Shown here: in pieces, positions 43,459 through 54,800 of the stretch
How positions within the stretch are numbered: the stretch's first letter is position 1
Layout: each line of letters opens with the position of its first letter
NCBI GenBank assembly: GCA_002104945.1
Contig: MCFH01000097.1
Span: forward strand, 1 to 64,000
Direction: 5' to 3'
DNA length: 64,000 nucleotides
DNA from: Piromyces finnis
Lineage: Eukaryota; Neocallimastigomycota; Neocallimastigomycetes; Neocallimastigales; Neocallimastigaceae
Made by a program: the position numbers and the translations under genes
Notes under the pieces: generated by a model
What the model was told of the DNA's origin: nothing
Database searches by the model: none
The model's input: only the letters and a program-made list of their open reading frames with translations

Positions 43459-44440
43459 TGTAACAAGAAACTAGTGATAACCACTAGGTTGTTGTAGGAA
43501 TTAATAATAAATAAAATAAATAAATAAAAACACAGAATTAAATAAATATTATTATTTGGATTTTATATTATTTTATTTATTATTATTGAATGTTAATAAT
43601 AGCTCAAAGAGCATAAAATAAAAAATAATACATGGTTTTTATATTCAATATATCTATTCTAAATTACATGATTGGTTATTACATAAAAATATAACAATAT
43701 TAATTTTATAAAAAGGAAACAGTCGGATTCGAATCAATGACAAAATCCATACCAGACTATGACCAGTACCATTGAACCATCAAAACCATTATAATATGTA
43801 AAGATATCAAACGCCTCAACTTGATATCTTTAATGTAACTTAAGCCACAAGTATTATTGTTTAAGTTACACAAATTATATTCAGAAAAAGAAAATGAGAC
43901 ATAATTTATTTATTAATAATTAAAGTTTAAAACAAAATAAATTATTAATTTATTTTTAATGTTTAACAAGTAAATTAAAATTCTCAATTTAAATCCCTAG
44001 TTTTAGTATTGTTTTTTTCATAGAAATAGATAAATAATATATAAATAATAAATGATTAATATATCAATAATACATGGGCACATATTCAAATTAAATAGTA
44101 CTTAATTTGAATTGCCAATTGTATTTTACTAAAAATAGTTATAGTTTAAATATTTATTGATAATTAAGATTTTAGTGTAGATTTTAAATAATAATATATA
44201 AGAAATAAATAGTTATAATATAATATAATTGTACTTAGGAAAAATATAAATAGAAGATATTTTTCATCATTTTGATCGATGTAATTGTTATTAATAAATT
44301 TCTATTATAATAAAAGATATTTTTTAATAAAACAATTTTTATTTTTATTTTAAATTTAGTGTTATTGTAATAGAATAGATATCCTAATCTATTCTTTCTG
44401 TGTCGCCATTACATAATAATACTTGATAAATAATTAAATT
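43459..44440 (-). mobile_element. Second family E LTR, split by a D LTR
   Basis: Inverted copy of 42539-42965, starting (plus strand) TGTAACAAG at 43459. It keeps the CCACTAGGTTGTTGTAGG block and the tRNA-like segment. A family D solo LTR is inserted at 43797; beyond it, ATACTTGATA continues the degenerate E end. Confidence 0.65.
43797..44413 (+). mobile_element. Solo LTR, family D
   Basis: 617 bp, TGTAAAG...ATTACA, with 5-bp TAATA duplications at 43792-43796 and 44414-44418. It starts with a 12-bp-arm hairpin (TAAAGATATCAA / TTGATATCTTTA). A TATA box (TATAAATAG, 44245) precedes a GTAATTGTTAT motif at 44281-44291 by 36 bp, so the sense strand is plus. Confidence 0.9.
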
Positions 44441-44456
44441 TATAAATTATGAATTT

Positions 44457-44492
<36 letters not shown>

Positions 44493-44563
44493 AAACACAG
44501 ATAGTTAAAAATTAAAATAATTAACATGTATAAAATTATTAAATTAAAAATTATAAATGTAAA

Positions 44564-44594
<31 letters not shown>

Positions 44595-45029
44595 TAAATT
44601 AAATAGTTTATATTTGCTTATAATTATATTTTAAAATAATAATTTTGTATAAATAGTGATAGAATTACTTTATTTTAAAAGATGTTCCTAATAATCCAGA
44701 GCGAAAAATTAGATAATATTTTTAAATATTAAATTCAAAAATGATTTTATAATAAAACTTATTTTTAAAAGGGTTACTAATAATCCCTGAAAATTAGAAT
44801 ATAAAACATACTTTTTTTTTATTTAATAATACTAGAGTTATTAAATAATGATATAATTTTATAATTAAATAAACTTTATATTTTTAAACATTAACTAATA
44901 CTTGCAAATGAACAAGTATAAAAATCATTTATTTTATTTTATTTTTTTTTATTTTTTTTTTAGATACAAATATTATCACTTTCTATATTCATTTATAGAA
45001 TTAAGATAATATCCTCTTCGTATCAATGT
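44441..45029 (+). mobile_element. Family F LTR-like remnant
   Basis: From about 44500 the sequence resembles 63590-64000. Shared features are TATAAATAGTG, AGAATTACTTTATTTTAAAA, a TTCCTAATAATCC motif present twice, and TTTAATAATACxAGAGTTAT. Limits are uncertain. Confidence 0.55.
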
Positions 45030-46462
45030 TGATATAATTTAATAATAATCTTAATTTTGAATTTTACTTCAAAAAGTGATTATTATATTATATCTTTTGT
45101 TATAACTATATAAGTTATATTGATTAAGATTTAAAATCGTTTTTATAAAAATTAATAAAATTGTTTTGTTAAAACACTAAATGGTTTTATTAGAAACACT
45201 TGTTTTTCTAATATTTAAATATTTAAAATTTTTATTTATTTAAGTATGAAAGTGATTATTAAAATTATAAAATATTAATCTAACTATATAATATTTCTTT
45301 ATTAATAATAATAATAATGATTAAAATAAGAATATTTACATGTATTTATATTTTCTTTTAAATTTAAACTATTTACATTAAAACAATAAAATTAATAACT
45401 ATTTACAATAAAAATAATAAAAGTAATTAGAAATAACAATAAAAGAAATAATTAAAAGTTAAAGAATATAAAAAGTTGTTTATTTTACAATTAATTAAAG
45501 TAATAATTATTTTTAATGTTTTAATAAAGGTGTTTAATTATATTATTTTATAACATGAATTATTATATTTGTTTACTTTTAAAGTGTAATTTACTAACGA
45601 AGTTATTAAATATTTAATTTAACAATTAATTTAACAAAAGTTATATATTTTGATCTCGATTAATTAAAGTTTATTATTTTCTTTCAATAATCAAAATATA
45701 TGCAGTGTTTAGGATTAATTTTATTTAAGAATTTTGGTAAAGTACTTAATTAAACTATAACTTGTTTTAAGTTACTTTTATGGTTAACTTAAAAATCAGG
45801 TTTAATAATAATGTAATGCTGACACAGAAAGAATAGATTAGGATATCTATTCTATTACAATAACACAAAATTTAAAATAAAATAAAAAATTGTTTTATTA
45901 AAAATATCTTTTATTATAATAGAAATTTTATTAATAACAATTACATTGATAAAATGATGAAAAATATTTTCTATTTATATTTTTCCTAAATACATTTATA
46001 TTATATTATAACTATTTATTTAAAATATATTATTATTTAAAACCTACACTAAAATCTTAATTATTAATAAAATATTTAAACTATAACTATTTTAGTAAAA
46101 TTAAATAGGCAATTCAAATCAAATACTATTTAATTTGAATATGTGCCCATGTATTATTTATATATTAATCATTTATTATTTATATACTATTCATCTTTTT
46201 CTATCAAAAAACAATACTAAAACTAAGAAATTAAATTGAGAAATTTAATTTATTTGTAAAACATTAAAAATAAATTAATAATTTATTTTGTTTCAAACTT
46301 TAATTATTAATAAATAAATTATGTCTCATTTTCTTTTTCTGTAATATAAATTGTGTAACTTAAACAATAATACTTGTGGCTTAAGTTACATTAAAGATAT
46401 CAAGCTGAGGCGTTTGATATCTTTACAAATAATTTTATATTTATTAATTTCATTATTTATCA
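45030..46462 (-). repeat. 3' LTR of element A (interrupted)
   Basis: 812 bp once the 616-bp insertion and its 5-bp duplication are removed; ends TGATA (plus-strand left) and TATCA (right). On the minus strand the candidate polypurine tract AAGGCCGAGAAAT (46475-46463) sits between the pol stop and the LTR. Confidence 0.93.
45812..46427 (-). mobile_element. Solo LTR, family D, inside the A LTR
   Basis: 616 bp, reverse orientation relative to 43797-44413. Flanked by 5-bp AATAA (45807-45811 and 46428-46432). The intact A LTR at 60950-60965 shows the empty site. Confidence 0.95.
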
Positions 46463-46475
46463 ATTTCTCGGCCTT

Positions 46476-49400
46476 TTAAGAATTAACTTCGTCCCTTGAA
46501 GTTAAATTTTGTTCTGGTAGAACGTAAGGAAAAATATTTTTAATATGTACATTTCTATCAAGTAGTTTTCCTGTATGTGGATCTTCAAGTACGACAGTAT
46601 TAAATTTTTGTTTATTAACAACTTTATAAGGACCATAAAAATAAGGATTTAATTTACTTCTTCCTATTAATCTTATCATAACATAATCACCTGGTTTATA
46701 AGTTTTCTTTAAAGCTTTGGATAAACCTATTCTATGTTCCCAATATTGATTAGCATGATTAGAATATTCAGTAGCTTGTTTTACCCAATTTTGATGCCTT
46801 AAAAATCTTCTAAAAATATATTCCTCTTCTGTTTCATTAGGATCTTTATAAATATCAGGAAACATTATTTCTAATGGCCATGTGTCTCTTCTACCATATA
46901 ATAATTCGAAACTACTAAACTTTGTTTTTGAATTTTTGGTAGTTCTAAGTGACCATAATGCAGATGGTAGATATTCATCCCATTCAGATTCATTTTCAAT
47001 TAAGAGTCTTAAAGTTTTTCCTATTTCTTTGTTTCTATTCTCAATCATACCATTAGATTGTGGGTGATGAGGAGAAACAAAATGAACCCATGATCCATAT
47101 AAATCAATCATCATTTTAGTAATATCAGAAATAAATGAACTTCCATTATCAGTAACAATTATTTCTGGTGGACCATGTCTTGTTATTACTTCTATTAAAA
47201 ATTTTATTACTTCTTCTGATTTCATATTTGGAATTGCTTTAGCTTCAACCCATTTAGTGAAATAATCAACAAGGGTAATAATATAAGAATTTCCATGTTT
47301 AGTAAGTGGTAATGGGCCAACTATATCTAATCTGACTCTAGTAAATGGTTGTTCAATTGGGGTTATATTATCTTCAGTATTTTTAGGTAAAGGCTTAGGT
47401 CTACAAAGTTGACATTTTCTACAGGACTTTACCCACATTCTAACATCATTCCAAATACCAGGCCAATAATAAGATTTTAAAATTCTATTTGTGGTCTTTT
47501 CAGCACCTTCATGACCAACAGAATGAGCACGACTAATAATATCTTTTTTATCTTCATCTTTGTAAATAACTTTAAGATATAATTCATCTTTTTTATAATA
47601 TAGAGTATTATCAACAACTTGATAATTTTTAGTAAAATATTTTTTTATTCCTTCAGGTAGGTCTAAATCTTTTGGATTAAAATCAGACAAAATTGCATAA
47701 GCACAATTTACTATTTCATCAGAATTTTTAGAAGGTAATCTTGAAAGGGCATCCGCGAAAACATTTTTCTTTCCTTTATCATATTTTAATTCAATTTTAT
47801 ATTTATTAAATTCTTCAATCCATCTTGCATGATGTCTACCTTTTGATGGAATATTCTTTTTATAAAATCCCAGTAATGGTTTATGATCAGTAATTAATAT
47901 GGTAGGATTTTTATTACTTATAATATATTGACGAAATTGTAGAATTGCATAATAAATAGCTAATCCTTCAAGGTCAGTAACAGAATAATTCTTTTCTGAA
48001 GTAGATAAAGTACGACTAATACAACAAATTGGATGTTCCAATTTGTCCCCCTCCACCTGTAAGAGTACAGCACCAATGCCATTAGTTGATGCATCAGTAC
48101 GAATAATAAATTCTTTATTAAAATCAGGATAACTTAAAATAGGATCACTTAATAGACATTGTCGGATATCTTCAAAAGCATTATTACATTCTTGTGACCA
48201 AATATATTCTTGGTCTTTCTTTAATAAATTAAAAAGAGAGCTTGCTCTAATAGAAAAATTTTGAATAAACTTGCGGTAGTAACTAGCTAAACCTAGGAAT
48301 GATCTTAATTCATTAACATTTCTTGGAGCATTCCATAAAGCAATACTTTGAACTTTAGAAGGAACAGTTTTTAATCCGTTAGGTGTAAGTACATGTCCTA
48401 GTACTTCTACCTTTTCTTGAAAGAATTTACATTTTTGTAAATTAAGAGAAAGATTATATTTAGATAATATTTCAAAAACTTGTTGCAAATGATAAAGATG
48501 TTCTTCTGGTGATTTAGAATAAACAACAATATCATCAATGTAAACAAAAAGACATTTACCAATTAATGGTAAGAGAATCCTATTCATTTCTCGCTGGAAA
48601 GTAGCGGGAGCATTAGTTAAACCAAATGGCATTACTTTAAAATTATAATTACCAAATTTCGTTGTAAAAGCAGTTTTTTCAATATCATTTGGGTTCATAG
48701 GAATTTGGTGGTAGCCAGAGTATAAATCTAAAGCAGAAAATATTTTTGCACCATTAACAGAAGAGATTAATTCATCAATAAAAGGAAGTGCATAAGAATC
48801 CTTAATAGTAATTTCATTAAGTCTTCTATAATCAATACACATTCTCCATTTACCATTTTTCTTTTGTACAAGTAAAACTGGAAATGACCATGGAGAGTGA
48901 GAAGGAGTAATTAAACCTTTATCAAGTAATGAAAGAATTTCACTTTTTAAAATATCAGCATGTTCCTTAGATAATTTATAAGGTTTTAATTTTATTGGTT
49001 TATTAGTAGTAGTAATTATAGAATGAGGTTCTAAATCCGCAGTAGTTAATTGAGACATTGATGTAGCCATACAATTTTTATATTTATTTATAATGTGTTC
49101 AAATTTTGATTTAATATTATCAGGTGTTGAATTTAAGATTTCTTTTAACGTATCTTGAAATTCTTGGTTTTCTTCTTTTGAAATAATTATAGAATTCATT
49201 AAGGGAATATCATTAGCATCATTATCATTACTATTGATAATGTTTGTAATTTTCTTTAAACCTTTTTTAGTTTTCTGGTATATATAATCATCATCAGGGT
49301 CAATAAATAAACGGTATTTCTTTTGAATACCTCTTCCAAAAATTATATCAAAGTATGGATTACTTTGTTCAATAATATAAAATTTTTCTAAAATAGTACA

Positions 49401-50249
49401 ACAATTATTAATATTTATTTTTAAAGTAGTAAAAACATTTGTAGGAACAGTAGTACCATTAGCAATAGTTATATTTTGTTCCTCATCACTTTTTTCAATA
49501 TTTTTATTTGATAGTTTATTAAAACCATTTGTAGTAATGATATTGACATTTGCGCCAGTATCATAAAGAATTTTTAAATATTTTCCATCTATATCACCAA
49601 TTATTAATGGAATATTAGAGTTATTAAAGGAGTACATCACTTTTTCAACTTTAGGTTTACATCCTTGTTCTAATTCTTTTCTAAGTGATGGACTAGCAGA
49701 AAGTAATTGGGAAAGACTTATTTTTGGATATAAATTATTTGCTTCTTTAATTATACTAAATTTATCTTTGGTTTTTAACATTTGTATTTCTGTCATATTT
49801 CTTTTTGTGGTTACTTTGGTTTTGACAGAATTTTTCTTTACTTTTACATCACTTGTTTCATTATTATTTTTAAAAGTTTCTTCATTGGTAGAATCATTAG
49901 AGTTATTAATTTCAATAGGTTGGATATGTTCTTTTGTATTAGTAACTTCTTCTAAAGGTATTTCATTTGTATTATTTTGTTCTTCTTCACTTTCTATTTC
50001 TATTTCTTCATTTGGGGTTTCTTCCATAACTTCATCTTTATCTTCACTAATTTTTCTTCTACGAGTATCTCTAATAGCCTTCTTTTGTTGTTTTAAATTC
50101 CTAATGTTAGGTTGGTTAAGTATTGAGGGTTTGACAATACTTTTATTATTTGGTGATATTTTATTTTTATCTAATGTTTTAACATTTATTTTCTTCTTTT
50201 GAGCCGCATTAATAGAATAATTATTTTCATTAGAGATATTGGAATTCAT
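46476..50249 (-). CDS. pol: Element A Pol polyprotein
   Basis: 1257 residues from the first Met at 50249; the frame is open upstream to the slippery site at 50324, so the natural product is probably a Gag-Pol fusion. Domains in order: acidic Lys/Glu-rich spacer, protease (LYDTGANVNII, near residue 230), RT (CIDYRRLN, FGLTNAPATFQREMN, YIDD), RNase H (RTDASTNGIGAV, TDHKPL), integrase HHCC (HSVGHEG...CRKCQLC) and D-D-E core (LDIVGP, VTDNGSSF, SNGMIENRNKEIG), then a GPY module (YFYGPYKVV). There is no chromodomain. The frame is uninterrupted. Confidence 0.93.
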   Translation of the reverse strand: MNSNISNENNYSINAAQKKKINVKTLDKNKISPNNKSIVKPSILNQPNIRNLKQQKKAIRDTRRRKISEDKDEVMEETPNEEIEIESEEEQNNTNEIPLEEVTNTKEHIQPIEINNSNDSTNEETFKNNNETSDVKVKKNSVKTKVTTKRNMTEIQMLKTKDKFSIIKEANNLYPKISLSQLLSASPSLRKELEQGCKPKVEKVMYSFNNSNIPLIIGDIDGKYLKILYDTGANVNIITTNGFNKLSNKNIEKSDEEQNITIANGTTVPTNVFTTLKININNCCTILEKFYIIEQSNPYFDIIFGRGIQKKYRLFIDPDDDYIYQKTKKGLKKITNIINSNDNDANDIPLMNSIIISKEENQEFQDTLKEILNSTPDNIKSKFEHIINKYKNCMATSMSQLTTADLEPHSIITTTNKPIKLKPYKLSKEHADILKSEILSLLDKGLITPSHSPWSFPVLLVQKKNGKWRMCIDYRRLNEITIKDSYALPFIDELISSVNGAKIFSALDLYSGYHQIPMNPNDIEKTAFTTKFGNYNFKVMPFGLTNAPATFQREMNRILLPLIGKCLFVYIDDIVVYSKSPEEHLYHLQQVFEILSKYNLSLNLQKCKFFQEKVEVLGHVLTPNGLKTVPSKVQSIALWNAPRNVNELRSFLGLASYYRKFIQNFSIRASSLFNLLKKDQEYIWSQECNNAFEDIRQCLLSDPILSYPDFNKEFIIRTDASTNGIGAVLLQVEGDKLEHPICCISRTLSTSEKNYSVTDLEGLAIYYAILQFRQYIISNKNPTILITDHKPLLGFYKKNIPSKGRHHARWIEEFNKYKIELKYDKGKKNVFADALSRLPSKNSDEIVNCAYAILSDFNPKDLDLPEGIKKYFTKNYQVVDNTLYYKKDELYLKVIYKDEDKKDIISRAHSVGHEGAEKTTNRILKSYYWPGIWNDVRMWVKSCRKCQLCRPKPLPKNTEDNITPIEQPFTRVRLDIVGPLPLTKHGNSYIITLVDYFTKWVEAKAIPNMKSEEVIKFLIEVITRHGPPEIIVTDNGSSFISDITKMMIDLYGSWVHFVSPHHPQSNGMIENRNKEIGKTLRLLIENESEWDEYLPSALWSLRTTKNSKTKFSSFELLYGRRDTWPLEIMFPDIYKDPNETEEEYIFRRFLRHQNWVKQATEYSNHANQYWEHRIGLSKALKKTYKPGDYVMIRLIGRSKLNPYFYGPYKVVNKQKFNTVVLEDPHTGKLLDRNVHIKNIFPYVLPEQNLTSRDEVNS

Positions 50250-50295
50250 TTGTGCTTCTTGTGTATTTTGTGAACTATTTGCAATTTTAGTTTTT

Positions 50296-50330
50296 ATGGG
50301 AGATTGCTTACTCCCATTATTTAGTTTAAA
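50296..50330 (-). promoter_or_regulatory. -1 frameshift signal of element A
   Basis: Slippery heptamer T TTA AAC at 50330-50324 in the gag frame, directly before the gag TAA (50323-50321). A 6-nt spacer is followed by a perfect 7-bp stem, ATGGGAG (50317-50311) with CTCCCAT (50302-50296), and an 8-nt loop. Pol is in the -1 frame and open from the heptamer onward. Confidence 0.85.
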
Positions 50331-50539
50331 TGATTGTATTCGTCATCTAATTCTGGACAATCATTCGTAGTATGACCTATTCTTTTACAATTTAAGCAAA
50401 CATTAATTTTTAGGTCAGCAAGCTTTTGAGTTATTTCTTTTAACTCATCATCATTATTTTATGAGTATTTTAAGGTACTTTTTCTTTGCTAAACGTTTTG
50501 ATTAATATTATTAAATCTTGAATAATTATTGTTATCATT

Positions 50540-51292
50540 TGTAAAGATATAATATATATCTTTAGATTATTTAATAATTAACTATTAATTATTAAATAAT
50601 AAATTAATATTTATTAAAATTAACTATGAAGTTTTTAATATTCAATGGAATAATTTAATAATAAATTATTTTATAATAATTCCGTCAAAATTAAATAAAG
50701 ATAAATATTTAAATTTAAGGAACAAAAGAATCCTAATTAAATTTAAATATTTCAAATATTTTAAATATTCATAATAACTTTAAATACTTTTTATTTAATT
50801 TTAGAATAGTTTAATAATAATATACTTTCTTATTTAAATTTAGAATAGTTTAATAATTTTAACTGAGTTTTAAAAATAGATGTGTTTATATTTCAATAGG
50901 AAATATATTAAGAATAGTATTGATAATATTAAATTAATTTATAGATAATACCTGAGCTTTATTCAATTTTGAGTTTACTCAAATTAAATTAAAAGTATAA
51001 TGAATTAGTTTTAGTTTAGTTTTATTATTTTATTATTTAATTAGATTAGTTTTGTTTATTTTATATTAAATATATGTTTATTTAAATAGAATAATATATT
51101 AGAATATAATTATGAAAAAATATAAATACATGTAAATTTTATCAATTGAATCGATGTAATTGTTATTTTATTTCTAACCATTAATAAAGAAGATAATTTT
51201 TTAAAAAAAAAGAAACTCCTATTTTTATTTTATCGTGTGTTTAATTGTTTTATTGTTAAATATATAATCTGTTTTAAGATTAATATTTTACA
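50540..51292 (+). repeat. 5' LTR of element B
   Basis: 753 bp, ends TGTAAA and TTTACA. It begins with a hairpin (TAAAGATATA / TATATCTTTA). A TATA box TATAAATA is at 51121-51128; GTAATTGTTAT 35 bp downstream (51156-51166) is the likely transcript start. Confidence 0.95.
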
Positions 51293-51304
51293 ATAACAAT
51301 TACC
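51293..51304 (+). other. Self-priming site of element B
   Basis: The bases next to the 5' LTR read ATAACAATTAC, with no TGG. They are an exact 11-nt complement of GTAATTGTTAT at 51156-51166 in the LTR. An 11-nt match between primer site and mRNA 5' end is the arrangement used by fission-yeast Tf1 for self-priming. Confidence 0.7.
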
Positions 51305-51859
51305 TTTTATTTTAAAAAAACACGTTATATTTTAATAATAAAACAATTTTATCTTTGAAACTACTGGAACTTTTGGTGAATCCGAAGTTGTGGAACTACT
51401 ACTGTGATTTAAAAGCTTACGGAAATTTTCTTTCTACTTGGAACTCTAGGAATTCTTTTTACTTAGATATTTAGAAGAATTCCCTTTGTGTAACGTTTAC
51501 TTTGATCTTTAGAAGATATTTTTATAATTATTCTCTCGTGGAATTCTCTTTGTGTAACGAAAACTCAACCGTTGATACAAAAGTTATTTTTTCGATTAAT
51601 TATTTTATACTATTAAAGATCTCGACGACACCGTTTGATAGGATAGAGTCAGATCGACGTCTTTAAATATAGTATATTATCAATTTAATTGAAAAAGGGT
51701 AACTTATAAGAGTATTTTGTGATAATACAAAAATAAAATTTTATATATTAATGAATTTTTTGACAAGCTATTAAAGAAAGAATAAATTTTGTATCTTTAA
51801 AAGCTTCTTAATTTTGATCAAAAAAAAAAAAAAAAAAAATTTAATACCATATTTTCAAA
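51305..51859 (+). other. Leader of element B
   Basis: About 0.55 kb untranslated region between primer site and gag-pol, ending with a poly-A run of about 19 just before the start codon. No other frame. Confidence 0.6.
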
Positions 51860-54800
51860 GTGGAAGATCTAAATAAAATTTTTCAAAATTTAACTATTAA
51901 GGACGTAGAGATGTCAGAAAATCATAGCAACCTTAGGAAAATCAATAGTCCACCCCTATTTTATGGAAATAGGAAAGATCTTGAAGGTTTTCTAACTAGA
52001 GTCGAACTAACCTTTGAAGATGAACCAGACCGCTTCTCAGATGATAGCAAGAAGATTAGATATATTATGTCCTTCTTTGAGGACAAAGCTTTGAAATGGG
52101 CTATTATATTAAGGAGAGAAAGAAATCCAATTCTTAACTCCTTAGATGATTTTATCCGTGAAATGAGATCACAATTTGGTGATCAAGATTGTGAGACTGT
52201 TGTAGCCAATGGAAAACTATGTACAATAAAACAAAAAAGTTACAAGAATGTTTATTCGTACATAAATGAATTTAAAAGAATTAGCCAGTACTCAAACTTT
52301 AATGAGGCCGCTAAAATATATATGTTCATTCAAGGATTACATTACAAAATGAGGGAACATCTTGCTGTTGTCGATTCTAATCATGATGACCTCAATAAAC
52401 TCTACAGTGAAGTTATAAATATTGAGAGTCTCACCAAAAGAATAAATATTAGCGAACATTATTTTAAAAATAATGAAGGAAGAGGCAACAAGAAAGATCA
52501 AGATAATGATCCTATGGACGTTGATCTTATGAGAATTAAAAGTGGTAATAAATATACTCATCACTATGCGGATCCAAAAAGGGATTACTATGTTAAGAAC
52601 AATGATTCCCATGAAGAAGAAAAGAAAAAAGGTCTTTATTTTTTATGCAAGAAGCCGGGACACCTACAATTCAACTGTCCTAACAAGAGAAAGCCAATGA
52701 ATGTTAGAACCATTCAGGAAAAAGGCTCACATTCTAACGATACTGCCTCTTTGAATAGAATAATTAAGCTAGATAAATTTATGGACATAGCTACAATCCA
52801 TGAAATTGTGAAGAGAGAAAATTTATCAAGAAAGAAAAATAATATCCTTAACTTCTCAATTAAGTCAAATGAAGGAGATGAAGTCAGAGCTAGAGTACTA
52901 ATTGATTCTGGATCTGATCTTAACTTTATTCACCCTGACTTTATTAAAAAACATAAAATCGGAACTAGAAAAGTTAAGGAATCAATAAGAGTTACGGGAT
53001 TGGGATGTGATGTAGCCGTGGTTGAAAGTGAAACAGAAAAGTGTATTCTTCGCTATCGAAACCATCTCGAGGTTATCAAGCTCTATGCTCTTAGAATTCC
53101 AGATGTCGATATCATTCTTGGTATCCCTTGGATTGATAAGCATAGCCCTCAAAACTACCACGACGCGAGCAAAATTCGGTTTAATTCTGATTATTGTTCT
53201 CGCCATTGTAATAATGGAAAAAGAAAGCACAAATCAAAAAAGAAGAAATCTAATAAAAAGAACAACTCTATACAAGAAACCAAAATTATGACAAATCCTC
53301 AAATTCACAAAAGAAAATTATCGGAGGTAACTGAAGATGCTGATGAAGATTTTGAATATGTTCGTGGTCGTCGTTCTCGTATTTGTACTATTATTGATAA
53401 TAATAGTGATAATGATGATTTTTATCATTATAGGAATTTTAATAAAAACTTAAATTGTAATAACTGTAATAGTATTAGTGATAGTTTTAGTATTGGTAAT
53501 AATTATAAAAAGAGTTTTAATAGTATTTGTAGTAATAATAATTGTAAGTGTAATAATTGTCTTAAGTGTATTAATTGTATTAATATGAAAAAATTAAATG
53601 TAATTAATGAAAATAACTTAAATAAAGATAAAAAATTGGTCTCAGTGCCAAAACAATATTTAATTTATAAAGAAGTGTTTAATGAAAATAATTGTAATAT
53701 GTTACCACCTCATCGTGAATATGATTGTGAAATTAAATTAAAAGATAATTCTAATTTGTTTTATGGTCCCCTTTATCCATTAACTGAAGCAGAAAGAGAT
53801 GAACTAAAAAATTACATTAAAGAAAATTTAGAAAAAGGTTTCATCAGGAAATCTACATCTCCTGCTGGGGCACCAGTTTTATTTGTTAAAAAGAAAGATG
53901 GCTCATTACGGCTATGTGTTGATTATAGGAAGCTTAACGACATGACTATTAGAAACTCATACCCTCTTCCTTTGATCAGTGACTTATTAGATAGAGTGAA
54001 AGGAGCAAAGTATTTTACTAAGTTAGATTTAAGGTCAGCCTACAACTTAGTTAGAATCAAGGAAGGTGATGAATTTAAAACTGCCTTTAGAACTAGGTAT
54101 GGGCACTTTGAATACCTTGTTATGCCGTTCGGGTTAAAGAATGCACCTGCTACCTTCCAGCATTTTATTAATGATGTTCTTAGTGAATATTTGGATGATT
54201 TTGTTATTTCCTATATCGATGATATTTTAATTTTCTCAAATAGTTTAGAAGAACATCATGTACACGTGAAAAAAGTATTAAAGAAATTATTAGATAATAA
54301 TTTGTTTGTTAAATTAGAAAAGTGTGAATTCGACGTCCCTGAGACAACTTTTCTTGGATATGTGTTATCGAGGGAAGGCCTAAGAATGGACAGTAATAAA
54401 GTGAAAGCTATTCTTGACTGGCCTGTTCCTACTTCTGTTAAAGAAGTCCAATTCTTTATTGGTTTATGCAATTATTACAGAATTTTTATTAAAGATTTTG
54501 CTAGGATAGCTAATCCGCTGCATAAACTCACTAGAAAAAATGTTCCTTTTACTTGGAGCTCAGAACATCAGAAAGCATTTGATACCCTCAAAGAATTATT
54601 TACTTCCGCACCTATTCTTATAAATCCTGATAGTAATAAACCATTTATTGTCGAGACTGACGCAAGTAACTTCGCGGTTGGCGCAATTTTGTCACAAGAA
54701 TTTGAGGGTCAGTTGCATCCGGTCGCTTTTATTTCTTCAAGTTTAACAAAGTCTCAAAGAAATTATCAAATCTATGATAAAGAATTGCTTGCTATCAAAG

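Noticed and set aside
41544-45029. DIRS-type or foldback DNA transposon suggested by inverted repeats
   Set aside because: The inverted arrangement is explained by oppositely oriented E and D LTRs with TG...CA ends and short target duplications; no tyrosine recombinase or transposase is present.
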